A stretch of 64,000 nucleotides of DNA from Neisseria sp. (GCF_030530745.1 NZ_JAUMUI010000007.1:1-64000); one strand, 5' to 3'; counted from the stretch's first letter, positions 9,805-19,467 are shown. Made by a program: numbers and translations. The notes: generated by a model not told the origin, from the sequence alone.

Positions 9805-10749
9805 TTATTTGGGTTTGCTCGCCAGAATATTGATCACTTTTTTCGGCGCGGCGGCGGGCAGCCTGATTTCGCCATTTTCCGCTTTGAGACCGTCTGAAAA
9901 CTGCTGCGGCACGGTTTCTTTATCGAAAGCCAGATCGCCGCCGTGTTTCAGTTTTTGGCCGCGCTGCAAACCGGCGAAGTCGAACAGGCCGGTGTCGGCC
10001 AGGTGGGAAGGCACCACGTTTTGCAGGGCGGAAAACATGCTTTCGATGCGGCCGGGAAAGCGTTTGTCCCAGTCTTGCAGCATTTCTTTAATCACCTGCC
10101 GTTGCAGGTTGGGCTGCGAACCGCACAAATTGCAGGGAATAATCGGGAACTGCCTGACTTCGGCGTAACGTTCCAAATCTTTTTCTTTCACATACGCAAG
10201 CGGGCGGATAACGATGTGTTCGCCGTTGTCGCTCACGAGTTTCGGCGGCATGGCTTTGAGTTTGCCGCCGTAAAACATGTTTAGAAACAGGGTTTCGAGA
10301 ATGTCGTCGCGGTGGTGGCCCAGAGCGATCTTGGTGCAGCCTAATTCTTTGGCCACGCGGTAGAGCACGCCGCGGCGCAGGCGGCTGCACAGCGAACAGG
10401 TGGTTTTTCCTTCTTCAATCACGCGTTTGACCACCGAATAAGTGTCTTCTTCGATGATTTTATACGGCACGCCGATGCTTTCGAGATATTCGGGCAAAAC
10501 GTGTTCGGGAAAGCCGGGCTGTTTTTGGTCGAGATTGACGGCCACCAGCTCGAAATCCACCGGCGCGGAGGCTTGCAACTGGCGCAGAATGTCCAGAAGC
10601 GCATAGCTGTCTTTGCCGCCCGAGAGGCACACCATGATTTTGTCGCCGTTTTCAATCATGTTGAAATCGTTGATTGCATCGCCCACGGCATGACGCAGGC
10701 GTTTGTTGAGTTTGTTGTTTTCAAGTTCGTGTTTGGGTTTTTTAGACAT
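9805..10749 (-). CDS. ttcA: tRNA 2-thiocytidine(32) synthetase
   Basis: Thiolates C32 of several tRNAs using ATP and a 4Fe-4S cluster. The 314-residue product has the PP-loop SGGKDS at 43-48 and the cysteine motifs CSLC (118-121) and CNLC (206-209) expected for TtcA. The C-terminal 40 residues are an extension containing a one-mismatch DUS in frame (near 9887). Lone gene, divergent from lptE; its promoter region includes ATTATAGC near 10770 read on this strand. Confidence 0.93.
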   Translation of the reverse strand: MSKKPKHELENNKLNKRLRHAVGDAINDFNMIENGDKIMVCLSGGKDSYALLDILRQLQASAPVDFELVAVNLDQKQPGFPEHVLPEYLESIGVPYKIIEEDTYSVVKRVIEEGKTTCSLCSRLRRGVLYRVAKELGCTKIALGHHRDDILETLFLNMFYGGKLKAMPPKLVSDNGEHIVIRPLAYVKEKDLERYAEVRQFPIIPCNLCGSQPNLQRQVIKEMLQDWDKRFPGRIESMFSALQNVVPSHLADTGLFDFAGLQRGQKLKHGGDLAFDKETVPQQFSDGLKAENGEIRLPAAAPKKVINILASKPK

Positions 10750-10931
10750 GGCAAAAAGCGGGCGGGCAAAAGCTATAATTGTACTCCAAAATCGGTTAGG
10801 CCGTCTGAAAACGAGCCGTGAACAAACGCAGCGAAGTTTTCAGCGTTTAAAATAAAACCGTGTTTGTTATCACGGGTTTTACATCACATATCGACTGAGC
10901 CGAACCGGCGGCGAACCGTTTTTCAGACGGC

Positions 10932-10961
10932 CTGACAAACTTTCCGCCGCTGGGCTATAAT
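10932..10961 (+). promoter_or_regulatory. Predicted lptE-holA promoter
   Basis: -35 CTGACA (10932-10937), 18-base spacer, -10 TATAAT (10956-10961), about 40 bases before the lptE start. The -35 abuts a DUS copy. Match to the sigma-70 consensus is 5/6 and 6/6. Confidence 0.7.
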
Positions 10962-11000
10962 CCAAACCCGGTCTGTTTCTCTACCAAATGGAAGAGCTTT

Positions 11001-11480
11001 ATGAAAAAGATTTTGTTAGCCGCCGCCGTGCTGCTGGTGGCCGCCTGCGGTTTCCACTTAAAAGGAATGGGCGGCATGTCCGGCACGCTGCCTTATCAAT
11101 CTTGGCACGTTGCCAACGGCCAATCCATGCAGCAGCCGCTTGAAAATGCCTTGCGCCGCGCCAGCGGCAAACCGGTGGGCGCATCCGAAGCGCAGGCCAC
11201 GGTAACAGTGAATCATATCGGCACCCGCCGCGATGTGTTCACCGTTACCCGCGCCGCCGTCATCAACGAATACCTGCTGGTGTTGCAGGTGGAAGCGCAG
11301 GCCAGTGTGAACGGCCGACCCGTGGGCGAACCGATAGCGGTGCAGGTCGAGCGCAAAATGGATTATGCCGACAGCGAAGTTTTGGGTAAGGCCGAAGAAG
11401 AAAACACCATTTGGTCGGAAATGCGCACCGATGCCGCCGACCAGATTGTGCGCCGCCTCACCTTTTTGAAAGCGCAGTAA
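11001..11480 (+). CDS. lptE: LPS-assembly lipoprotein LptE
   Basis: Outer-membrane lipoprotein that plugs the LptD barrel and helps insert lipooligosaccharide. The 159-residue precursor has a short signal with lipobox VAAC and acylated Cys16, followed by GFHLKG, the conserved start of mature LptE (RlpB). The remaining sequence fits the small alpha/beta LptE fold. Its stop overlaps the holA start (TAATG), an arrangement seen widely in proteobacteria. Confidence 0.92.
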   Translation: MKKILLAAAVLLVAACGFHLKGMGGMSGTLPYQSWHVANGQSMQQPLENALRRASGKPVGASEAQATVTVNHIGTRRDVFTVTRAAVINEYLLVLQVEAQASVNGRPVGEPIAVQVERKMDYADSEVLGKAEEENTIWSEMRTDAADQIVRRLTFLKAQ

Positions 11481-12481
11481 TGCCGGTGATGAATATCGGC
11501 GGGTTGTCGCCCGAACTGCCGCTCAAGCCCCTGTATGTGATACACGGCGAAGAAGATCTGCTGCGTGTGGAAGCTTTGGACGGCCTGCGCGCCGCCGCCA
11601 AAAAACAGGGTTACCTCAACCGCGAGGTTTATACCGCCGACAACGCTTTTGATTGGAACGAACTTCTGCAATCGGCAGGCAGCATGGGGCTGTTTGCCGA
11701 TTTGAAACTTTTGGAAATCCACATTCCCGGTGGCAAGCCCGGCAAAAACGGCGGCGACGCACTGCAAACGCTGGCCGAACGCCTGCCCGAAGACACGGTA
11801 ACCGTGGTGATGCTGCCCAAGCTCGAGCGGGCCCAAACGCAGGCCAAATGGTTTGCCTCACTGGCGGCGCACGGCGTGGTGCTGGAGGCCAAAGCTGTTA
11901 CCGGCGCCGCGCTGCCGCAATGGATACGCGGCCGTCTGAACCGCCTCAACCTCGATATCGAAGCCGACGCGCTGGCGCTGTTTGCCGAGCGCGTAGAAGG
12001 CAACCTGCTGGCTGCCAAGCAGGAAATCGACAAACTCGCCCTGCTGCACCCCGCAGGACATCTGGTCAACATGGCCGATGCCGAAGCCGCCGTTGCCAAC
12101 GTGGCCCGTTTCGACGTGTTCCAGCTCGCCGGCGCATGGATGGGAGGCGACGCCCCCCGCGTGGCGCGCCTGCTCGAGGGTTTGGAAGCGGAAGGCGAAG
12201 AACCCGTGCTGCTGTTGTGGGCGGTGGCCGAAGACGTCCGCACCCTTATCCGCTTAACCGCCGCCCTCAAGCAGGGGCAGAGCGTGCAGGCCGTGCGCAA
12301 CAGCCTGCGCCTGTGGGGGGACAAGCAAACCTTGGCGCCGGCGGCGGTCAAACGCATCAGTATCAACCGCCTGCTTGCCGCCCTGCAAGACTGCGCCCGC
12401 ATCGACCGCATCATCAAAGGAGCAGAAGAGGGCAACGCATGGGCCGAATTCAAACATCTGGTTACGGGATTGGCGGGATAA
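11480..12481 (+). CDS. holA: DNA polymerase III delta subunit
   Basis: Clamp-loader subunit that opens the beta clamp. From ATG 11480 (overlapping the lptE stop) the protein has 333 residues, near the E. coli length of 343. PLYVIHGEEDLL near the N-terminus and the LLLWAVAEDVRTL segment in the C-terminal half are typical. An in-frame extension upstream lies inside lptE and is rejected. A DUS occurs in frame near 11930 (GGCCGTCTGAA encoding GRLN). Confidence 0.92.
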   Translation: MPVMNIGGLSPELPLKPLYVIHGEEDLLRVEALDGLRAAAKKQGYLNREVYTADNAFDWNELLQSAGSMGLFADLKLLEIHIPGGKPGKNGGDALQTLAERLPEDTVTVVMLPKLERAQTQAKWFASLAAHGVVLEAKAVTGAALPQWIRGRLNRLNLDIEADALALFAERVEGNLLAAKQEIDKLALLHPAGHLVNMADAEAAVANVARFDVFQLAGAWMGGDAPRVARLLEGLEAEGEEPVLLLWAVAEDVRTLIRLTAALKQGQSVQAVRNSLRLWGDKQTLAPAAVKRISINRLLAALQDCARIDRIIKGAEEGNAWAEFKHLVTGLAG

Positions 12482-12507
12482 GGCTATAATGCGCCTGTTT
12501 TTCAAAA

Positions 12508-12556
12508 AGGCCGTCTGAAACCTTTCCGCCGCGCGGCAACTGCTTTCAGACGGCCT
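12508..12556. terminator. DUS hairpin after holA
   Basis: AGGCCGTCTGAAA (12508-12520) pairs with TTTCAGACGGCCT (12544-12556). It lies between holA and the next gene; no T-run follows, so termination strength is uncertain. Confidence 0.5.
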
Positions 12557-12590
12557 GTATCGAACCGAGAAGATTGTAAGGAACACCCGC

Positions 12591-13010
12591 ATGGATAACA
12601 AAACCAAACTCCGCTTGGGCGGCTTGGCCGTTTTGGCCACGGCCGTGCTGAGCCTGATATTCGTTTTATTCACCGATTCGTGGCCGGTGGCCATTCTGCT
12701 GGCCGTTGCCGTGATGGCGGGCGTTATCGGCGGCATGATCTGGACAACGCGCCGCCAGCAGCGCCAGTTTCTCGAACGCCTGAAAAAGTTCGACATCGAC
12801 CCCGAAAAAGGCCGCGTCAACGAAGCCAACCTGCGCCGTATGTACCACACCGGCGGACAGGCGCAGAAAGATGCGGTTACCATCATCTGCCTGTCGCAGA
12901 AATGCTCGGTGGAAGAAGCGCACGCCATGATGAAAAACCGCCCGACCCGCCAGCAGATGAACCAGATGGCACAGCAGCAGATGAAAGGCCAGCGCAGGCC
13001 GCACCGCTGA
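12591..13010 (+). CDS. Hypothetical membrane protein with two N-terminal helices
   Basis: A 139-residue protein with two hydrophobic helices at about 9-27 and 32-51, then a basic, helical cytosolic tail rich in Gln and Met near the end (MNQMAQQQMKGQRR). No known domain was recognised. ATG 12591 follows TAAGGAACA, a good ribosome-binding site. Codon use matches neighbours; likely a conserved neisserial protein of unknown role. Confidence 0.7.
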   Translation: MDNKTKLRLGGLAVLATAVLSLIFVLFTDSWPVAILLAVAVMAGVIGGMIWTTRRQQRQFLERLKKFDIDPEKGRVNEANLRRMYHTGGQAQKDAVTIICLSQKCSVEEAHAMMKNRPTRQQMNQMAQQQMKGQRRPHR

Positions 13011-13031
13011 CGGGGCATTACAGATAACGGC

Positions 13032-13063
13032 AGGCCGTCTGAAAGATTTTTCAGACGGCCTTG
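13032..13063. terminator. DUS hairpin terminator
   Basis: AGGCCGTCTGAAA and TTTCAGACGGCCT in inverted order with a 4-base loop, followed by TTGTTT; about 20 bases after the stop of the two-helix membrane protein. Confidence 0.75.
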
Positions 13064-13067
13064 TTTA

Positions 13068-13173
13068 TATAGTGGCTTAAATTCAAAATAGGACAAGGCG
13101 CCGAGCCGCAGACAGTACAAATAGTACGGCAAGGCGAGGCAACGCTGTACTATTTTGAATTTAAGCCACTATA
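13068..13173. repeat. Correia repeat enclosed element (CREE), 106 bp
   Basis: Bounded by inverted TATAGTGGCTTAAATTCAAA-type ends (TATAGTGG 13068-13075; CCACTATA 13166-13173) with internal GGACAAGGCG...GTACGGCAAGGCGAGGCAACG..., the known CREE interior. Size equals the short CREE class (about 104-108 bp). The terminal repeat carries C where the meningococcal consensus has A (TATAGTGGATTAA). Located between two genes that converge, with TA at both junctions as expected for TA-duplicating insertion. Confidence 0.9.
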
Positions 13174-13237
13174 ACTTGGATTACTCGGTTCGTACTTTCT
13201 TCACTTCATAACCCAAAAAAGGTTTCGCGCACCATTG

Positions 13238-14617
<1,380 letters not shown>

Positions 14618-14796
14618 AGAGGTTCCTGCTGGATGGTGGAGGCCGTCTGAACGGCGGCGCAAAAAAGCCGATTGTAAGCGCAAAACCGCGCCGGATATAC
14701 CCTTGGGCACTAAAAAATATCCGCATATCTTTATTTTGAATCTGATTAATATGCTTTTGTTATTATTTTTTTGGAATAATAACTTTGTATCGAACC

Positions 14797-15579
14797 ATGA
14801 AAAAAAACGCATATTTCTGTTTAGCTGCCGCGGTGCCAGCCGTTTTTTCCCTGCCGGCTTCTGCCGACACCCGGGTGCCCGACCAACAGGCGCAATACGA
14901 GCTGGCACTGGCCTATGAAACCGGCAGCGGTGTCGAACAGAACCACGAACGCGCAGCCAAACTGTATCTCAAGGCTGCCAGAAAAGGCCATGCCGGTGCG
15001 CAGGCGCATTTGGGCACCATGTATCACGAAGGCCGCGGCGTGAAAGAAAACGCCAAAACGGCGGTGTCGTGGTACCGCAAAGCCGCCTCGCAGGGCAACG
15101 GCCATGCCCAAAACAACCTCGGCCTCATGTATTTTTACGGTTACGGTGTGGCGCAGGATTACAAACAGGCATTCGAGTGGTTTGAACAGGCGGCCGAAAG
15201 CGGCGACGACACCGCCCAGAAAAACCTTGCCTATATGTATGCGCACGGCACGGGGGGGAAGCAGGACATGAAACAGGCCGCCTATTGGTATGAACAGGCC
15301 GCTAAGCAAGGCTTGGCGGAAGCGCAGGCAGAAATCGGCTTCCTTTACGATGAAGGCCGCGGCGTGGAAGCCGATGCGCAGAAAGCCGCCCTGTGGTACA
15401 CGCAGGCCGCCGACCGCGGCAGCGCGGTGGCCCAATATAATTTGGGGCATATGTATTTGGAAGGCCGTGGTGTGGCGAAAAACGTCGAGAAAGCCCATGC
15501 GCTGTTTCTGCAGTCGTGCAGCGGCGGCGACGAAGACGCATGCAAACTGGTATCACAGGCCGTGCAGGGCGGCAGCTGA
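14797..15579 (+). CDS. Secreted Sel1-repeat protein
   Basis: A 260-residue protein with a signal peptide (MKKNAYFCLAAAVPAVF..., cleavage after ASA). The mature protein is built from about six Sel1-type repeats of 36 residues, each with the pattern A...LG.MY..G.GV..D...A..W...AA..G. Sel1 proteins act as scaffolds for protein-protein contacts, often at the cell surface or in periplasm. ATG 14797 is preferred over TTG 14785. Divergent from radA. Confidence 0.85.
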   Translation: MKKNAYFCLAAAVPAVFSLPASADTRVPDQQAQYELALAYETGSGVEQNHERAAKLYLKAARKGHAGAQAHLGTMYHEGRGVKENAKTAVSWYRKAASQGNGHAQNNLGLMYFYGYGVAQDYKQAFEWFEQAAESGDDTAQKNLAYMYAHGTGGKQDMKQAAYWYEQAAKQGLAEAQAEIGFLYDEGRGVEADAQKAALWYTQAADRGSAVAQYNLGHMYLEGRGVAKNVEKAHALFLQSCSGGDEDACKLVSQAVQGGS

Positions 15580-15640
15580 ACGGAGGGTTTGGCGGCAGCC
15601 GCAGCAAAGCATTCGTTCGGAGTTTCTGTAAAATATATTC

Positions 15641-15671
15641 AGGCCGTCTGAAAATCATTTTCAGGCGGCCT
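15641..15671. terminator. DUS-like hairpin after the Sel1 gene
   Basis: AGGCCGTCTGAAAAT pairs with ATTTTCAGGCGGCCT; the second arm is a one-base variant of the uptake sequence, so the pair keeps a G-T wobble. Confidence 0.55.
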
Positions 15672-15689
15672 GAAACCTTTGCAAAGGTC

Positions 15690-15726
15690 TCAACAAAAAG
15701 ATACTCGGGTCAAGCCCGAGTATGAC
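15690..15726. repeat. REP-like palindrome (half unit)
   Basis: AGATACTCGGGTCAAGCCCGAGTATGAC, one arm of a palindromic family also present near 21220, 24591, 43563 and 57422. The CTCGGGTCAAGCCCGAG core folds on itself. Confidence 0.6.
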
Positions 15727-15812
15727 GTATGTCATTGAGGTGCCGGTATGGCTTGAAAAGGCAGGCGTATCGGTTTGCCGCTGCTTAAGGGTAAGGCGCG
15801 GTGTTGGCGCAT

Positions 15813-16469
15813 TCAAACCGTTTCTTTCACCGCACTGTGCAGCAATTTCCCACCCATCAGGCCAAGCAGGATGCCTGCGGTTTTATCCACATAAAAAGCG
15901 GCTTTGCCGAAGGCGCGGCGCACTTTGTGTTGCGAGAGTACGAATATAATCATCGTATCCCATACGAAAACCAACAACACCATCCACACGCCTAAGGCAA
16001 CGGTAAGCCCCATGCTGATTTGCGGGGTCAGCACTACCGAAAACAGGCTTAAATAAAAGACAATGTTTTTCGGGTTGGACAGGCCCGAGGCGATGCCGAG
16101 GAAAAATTCAGCCCAAAAAGACGGCGCTGCTTTTTGCCGGGTATCCTGCGGTGTTTGCGTGATAAAGGCGTAATCGCTGCGTTTGGCGCGCAATGCGCCG
16201 TATGCCACATAGAGCAAAAAAACACCGCCTATGATTTTCAAGAGAAACATCAGCCATATGGAATGGGCAATTGCGGCACCCACGCCGACCATGCACAAAA
16301 CAATATAGATGCCGTTTGCCAAGGCGATACCCAAGGCCACACCGACTGCACGGCGGCGGTTGTTGCGCAGGGCGCTGCGGATGACGAGTAAAAAATCCGG
16401 CCCGGGGCTGATTAAGGCCAAGAAATGTGCGACGACCACAGTGGCGATAATGACGGCGCTTTCGTTCAT
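15813..16469 (-). CDS. LysE/RhtB-family exporter
   Basis: A 218-residue inner-membrane protein with about six helices. HFLALISPGPDFLLVIRSAL near the N-terminus is the LysE/RhtB signature (SPGPD), and GLSNPKNIVFYLSLF is the second conserved block. The family exports amino acids such as homoserine, threonine or lysine; the substrate here cannot be told. Start 16469 follows GGAGAAC. Lone gene. Confidence 0.88.
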   Translation of the reverse strand: MNESAVIIATVVVAHFLALISPGPDFLLVIRSALRNNRRRAVGVALGIALANGIYIVLCMVGVGAAIAHSIWLMFLLKIIGGVFLLYVAYGALRAKRSDYAFITQTPQDTRQKAAPSFWAEFFLGIASGLSNPKNIVFYLSLFSVVLTPQISMGLTVALGVWMVLLVFVWDTMIIFVLSQHKVRRAFGKAAFYVDKTAGILLGLMGGKLLHSAVKETV

Positions 16470-16571
16470 GTTTGTTCTCCGGATTTTTCAAGCAGGTGTA
16501 AATATTACGCTTGTTGATTTCGAGGGAAAAGGATTATTGGTGAGTTGCGCATCGGGCAAGCACGGCACGGT

Positions 16572-16617
16572 AGGTTGGATAAAAGCATCAATATGTTGGG
16601 TTTAACAACCCAACCTA
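16572..16617. repeat. TAGGTTGG inverted repeat element
   Basis: TAGGTTGG (16571-16578) and CAACCCAACCTA (16606-16617) face each other across a short AT-rich loop that also holds GTTGGGTTTAACAACCC. It has the look of a small mobile palindrome. Its right arm supplies the stop codon that ends the hydrolase fragment next to it. Confidence 0.5.
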
Positions 16618-16707
16618 CGCTTGCTTGTGCAAGAGGGGAATCACTTTGGCCCAGTGGGCGGCGGCGCCCCAAAAGCCGTGTACCAATACGATTGCAGGTT
16701 TGTTCAT
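16615..16707 (-). pseudogene. Truncated alpha/beta hydrolase (N-terminal 30 residues)
   Basis: ATG at 16707 opens MNKPAIVLVHGFWGAAAHWA..., the unmistakable N-terminus of an alpha/beta hydrolase with the oxyanion motif VHGFWG. After only 30 residues it meets TAG 16615-16617 inside the TAGGTTGG inverted repeat, and nothing resembling the catalytic core follows downstream to 16470. This is a gene cut down by insertion or deletion at the repeat. It lies in the 314-bp gap between the LysE-type gene and the FMN reductase. Confidence 0.7.
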
Positions 16708-16737
16708 GTTTATTTACTTTAAAGTTGATGTATGGAT

Positions 16738-16778
16738 AGGCCGTCTGAAAGCCTGCAAACAAGCGTTCAGACGGCCTT
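16738..16778. terminator. DUS hairpin after the FMN reductase
   Basis: AGGCCGTCTGAA and TTCAGACGGCCT in inverted order just downstream of the FMN reductase stop (minus strand). Confidence 0.55.
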
Positions 16779-16783
16779 TCGCT

Positions 16784-17320
16784 TTATTGCCCCGCCCAAG
16801 CGTAAAAGGCGGCGGCGAATTTGTTTAAAAATCCGGCGGTGCGCTCGTCGGCCACTTTGCCGTTGTCCAAAGCGGCGTTGGCGCGGCTTAGGAACACTTC
16901 GGGGGCGATTAACACGTCGGCGCCCAGCGATTGCAGGCTTTGGCGGATTTGCAGGCCACTGTTGATGCCGCCGTAGCTGCCGGGCGATGCGGTAACGATG
17001 GCCGCTTTTTTGCCCTGCCACACGTTTTGGCCGTAAGGGCGCGAGGCGGTGTCGATGATGTTTTTCACGGCGGCGGGCATGGCGCGGTTGTGTTCGGGGC
17101 TGACAATCAGCACGGCGTCGGCCACTTTGAGCTGCGCGCGCACGCGTTCGTAGGGCGGCACGTTTTCGGCATCGAGGTCTTGCGTGTAGAGCGGCAAGTC
17201 GCTGATTTGCACTTCTTCGATTTCCACGCCTGCGGGCGCTTGCGCGGCGATGTGTTCGGCCACGGCGCGGTTGATGGATTGGCGGCTCAAGCTGCCGATA
17301 ACGAGGGCGATTTTGGTCAT
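16784..17320 (-). CDS. NADPH-dependent FMN reductase family protein
   Basis: A 178-residue flavodoxin-fold protein. The phosphate-binding loop IGSLSRQSINR at about 8-18 and the second FMN-contact segment SPEHNRAMPAAVKNIID are diagnostic of the NADPH-dependent FMN reductase/quinone reductase family (ChrR, YieF type). It likely reduces flavins or quinones in the cytoplasm. The AraC-type gene lies immediately upstream on the same strand, separated only by a DUS palindrome. Confidence 0.87.
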   Translation of the reverse strand: MTKIALVIGSLSRQSINRAVAEHIAAQAPAGVEIEEVQISDLPLYTQDLDAENVPPYERVRAQLKVADAVLIVSPEHNRAMPAAVKNIIDTASRPYGQNVWQGKKAAIVTASPGSYGGINSGLQIRQSLQSLGADVLIAPEVFLSRANAALDNGKVADERTAGFLNKFAAAFYAWAGQ

Positions 17321-17371
17321 TTTTATTCCTTTTTTGATACGGTTAAACGGCTGCCATTCTAAACCTAATCA

Positions 17372-17397
17372 GGCCGTCTGAAATATTTCAGACGGCC
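17372..17397. terminator. Perfect 26-bp DUS palindrome overlapping the araC-type stop
   Basis: GGCCGTCTGAAATATTTCAG followed by ACGGCC is a perfect palindrome made of two uptake sequences. The regulator's stop codon (17388-17390, minus strand) is the TGA inside one of them, so the uptake sequence contributes to the coding end. Confidence 0.7.
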
Positions 17398-18263
17398 AAA
17401 CTGCTTTTATCGGCCGCCGGAGCCGTGCCGAAATAGCGTTTGTATTCGCGGCTGAACTGGCTGGGGCTTTCGTAGCCCACTTGGTAGGCTGCGCCGGAAA
17501 CGGATAAATGTTCTTGGCAAATCAGCCGCTTGGCTTCCATCAAGCGCAGCGATTTTTGGTATTGCAGGGGTGAGAGCGTAGTGAGTTGCTTAAAGTGGTG
17601 GTGAAAGCCCGATAAAGACATGCCGCACAATCCGGCCAGCGTTTCCACCCGTATGGCGTCGCGAAAGTGCGCTTGCAGGTAATCCGTGGCTTTGGTGATT
17701 TTCTGCGTGTTTGAGCCGAAGCTCGCCATCTGTTTGAGCTTGCCGCCCTGTTCGCCCGTGAGCAGGCGGTAGTAGATTTCCTGCTGGAACAGCGGCGCCA
17801 GAAAGGCAATGTCGTTTGGATTTTCGTGCAAGAGCAATAAGCGCTCGAAAGCGTCGGCCAGATGGGCGCTTAAATGCCATTGCGCAAAAGCGGTTGCATC
17901 GGCTTCGTCGTCCCGAACCGATACGGCCTGCTCCAGCAGGATTTTGCCGACCGCCTGCAAATCGATTTTCATCGACAGTACCACAAACGGCTCGGCCGGC
18001 GTGGCGCGGGTAATCTTACCGCACATCGGAATATCCACGGGGCAAAACATGAAATGGCGGCTGTCAAACAGCAAGTGTTGCTCCCCCAGCCGTATTTCCC
18101 GCTCGCCTCTGACCACAATGCAAATGCTTGGTTCCTGAATCACGTTTTCATAAGAAAACGGCCGGTCGCAGTGGTGGATAACCAAGCCTTTAATGGGGGA
18201 GCGGTAGGTTTGGTTGTGCGGGATAAGCTTGAGCAGCCGCTCAAGGTTTTTGTTTGAAAGCAT
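17388..18263 (-). CDS. AraC-family transcriptional regulator
   Basis: A 291-residue regulator with an AraC_N-type cupin domain (about 20-170, PF06719-like, with REIRLGEQHLLFDSRHF) and a C-terminal pair of helix-turn-helix motifs: ...VETLAGLCGMSLSGFHHHFK and GAAYQVGYESPSQFSREYKR. It is divergent from the bacterioferritin-like/ohr pair across 105 bp, so it may control them, though many members act on dehydrogenase or reductase genes such as the adjacent FMN reductase. Effector unknown. Confidence 0.87.
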   Translation of the reverse strand: MLSNKNLERLLKLIPHNQTYRSPIKGLVIHHCDRPFSYENVIQEPSICIVVRGEREIRLGEQHLLFDSRHFMFCPVDIPMCGKITRATPAEPFVVLSMKIDLQAVGKILLEQAVSVRDDEADATAFAQWHLSAHLADAFERLLLLHENPNDIAFLAPLFQQEIYYRLLTGEQGGKLKQMASFGSNTQKITKATDYLQAHFRDAIRVETLAGLCGMSLSGFHHHFKQLTTLSPLQYQKSLRLMEAKRLICQEHLSVSGAAYQVGYESPSQFSREYKRYFGTAPAADKSSLAV

Positions 18264-18368
18264 GGTTTTTTGGAGAAACAGGCAAGTGATTTGGAGGAAT
18301 CATATACTCCCTATTCGTAAACATCAATATAATGAAACCTCATCTATACTGTTAAATAGGAGACTGAC

Positions 18369-18821
18369 ATGGCAAAAGACAGGCAACTCGCAATCTTGAA
18401 AGCAATGGCCAAAACTTGGTTTGGCAATTCGCAGCAGCACAGCATTCATGCCGAGATTATCCGACAAAAAGGCTACCCCAAGCTGGCAGACAAAATGCAG
18501 GCAGAAGCACAGGATGAGTGGCAGGAAGCACAACGCGTCAACGCCCGCCTGCTGGAACTTGGCGGTATGCCCGAAGTCGCGATTGATGCTTTTCCTGTTT
18601 TTGACGATATTCGTGAAATGTTGGCCTATGATTATCAGGAAGGCATTAAAGGCATGGCAGAGCTGAATGCGCTTGTGGCGGAATTTGCTGATGATTACAT
18701 CAGCCGGCGCATGATTGAGGAATTCATCGTGGATGAGCAAGAGCACACTAATTGGCTTGCCGAACATTTGGGCTTGATTGAAGAAATCGGCTATCAAAAT
18801 TATTTGATTCAACAACTTTGA
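18369..18821 (+). CDS. Bacterioferritin-like protein with altered metal ligands
   Basis: A 150-residue four-helix protein that aligns along its whole length with bacterioferritin (for example LGLIEEIGYQNYL against LDLIQKMGLQNYL). Hand alignment to E. coli Bfr keeps Glu51, Glu127 and His130 but replaces Glu18 and the haem ligand Met52 by Trp and His54 by Glu. If right, the classical ferroxidase and haem sites are both incomplete. It may bind metal differently, act Dps-like, or be a partner subunit. It is followed 18 bases later by ohr, suggesting an oxidative-stress operon. TAGGAG precedes the start. Confidence 0.72.
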   Translation: MAKDRQLAILKAMAKTWFGNSQQHSIHAEIIRQKGYPKLADKMQAEAQDEWQEAQRVNARLLELGGMPEVAIDAFPVFDDIREMLAYDYQEGIKGMAELNALVAEFADDYISRRMIEEFIVDEQEHTNWLAEHLGLIEEIGYQNYLIQQL

Positions 18822-18839
18822 TTTATACAGGAGCTTAAA

Positions 18840-19271
18840 ATGAAAATTTTCTACAAAACATCGGCCACCGCCACCGGAGGCCGCGACGGCCATACGCAGG
18901 TGGACGACGGCTCGATCGGCTTTGATTTGGTCGGCTTTCAAAACGACAACGGCAAACAGGGCACCAACCCAGAGCAATTGTTTGCCATGGGCTACGCCGC
19001 CTGTTTCGACAGCGCGATGAACCACGTTGCCCCGAGTTTGGGCTTGAAACCGACATCATCCAGCACCACCGTGGGCGTGGGCATCGGCCAAAAAGCCGAC
19101 GGCGCCTTTGCCCTGGATTTGGACATCACGATTACGGTTGCGGGCTTGAGCGTGGAAGATGCGAAGAAACTGATTGAAAAAGCGCATGCCGTATGCCCGT
19201 ATTCCAACGCCACGCGCGGTAATGTGGATGCGCGTTTGCATGTGAACGTGGTGCAGTCTTTCGATTTGTAA
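18840..19271 (+). CDS. ohr: Organic hydroperoxide resistance protein (Ohr/OsmC family)
   Basis: Thiol peroxidase that reduces organic hydroperoxides, usually recycled by lipoamide. The 143-residue product has the two reactive cysteines Cys55 (GYAACF) and Cys119 (HAVCPYSNATRGN), the latter motif typical of Ohr. AGGAGC precedes the ATG. It is co-oriented and nearly contiguous with the bacterioferritin-like gene and divergent from the AraC-type regulator. No OhrR (MarR type) gene is adjacent. Confidence 0.9.
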   Translation: MKIFYKTSATATGGRDGHTQVDDGSIGFDLVGFQNDNGKQGTNPEQLFAMGYAACFDSAMNHVAPSLGLKPTSSSTTVGVGIGQKADGAFALDLDITITVAGLSVEDAKKLIEKAHAVCPYSNATRGNVDARLHVNVVQSFDL

Positions 19272-19306
19272 GCCGCTGCCGGAATTTTTAATCAGCCGTG
19301 GCATTG

Positions 19307-19335
19307 AGGCCGTCTGAAAAGTTTTCAGACGGCCT
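19307..19335. terminator. DUS hairpin after ohr
   Basis: AGGCCGTCTGAAAA directly followed by GTTTTCAGACGGCCT, forming a tight hairpin about 35 bases after the ohr stop. Confidence 0.7.
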
Positions 19336-19435
19336 GAAAAATATCCAAATACGGATTGCCCCAGTTTAAATATTGAAAAAACAAGCGTTTTTTTATACAA
19401 TTCGGCGCCTTGTTTTATCGGTCGGTTTGTATGGC

Positions 19436-19467
19436 AGGCCGTCTGAAAAAACTTTTCAGACGGCCTG
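19436..19467. terminator. Second DUS hairpin upstream of prfC
   Basis: CAGGCCGTCTGAAAA and TTTTCAGACGGCCTG in inverted order. It is about 80 bases before prfC; two such hairpins within 160 bases is notable. Confidence 0.5.
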
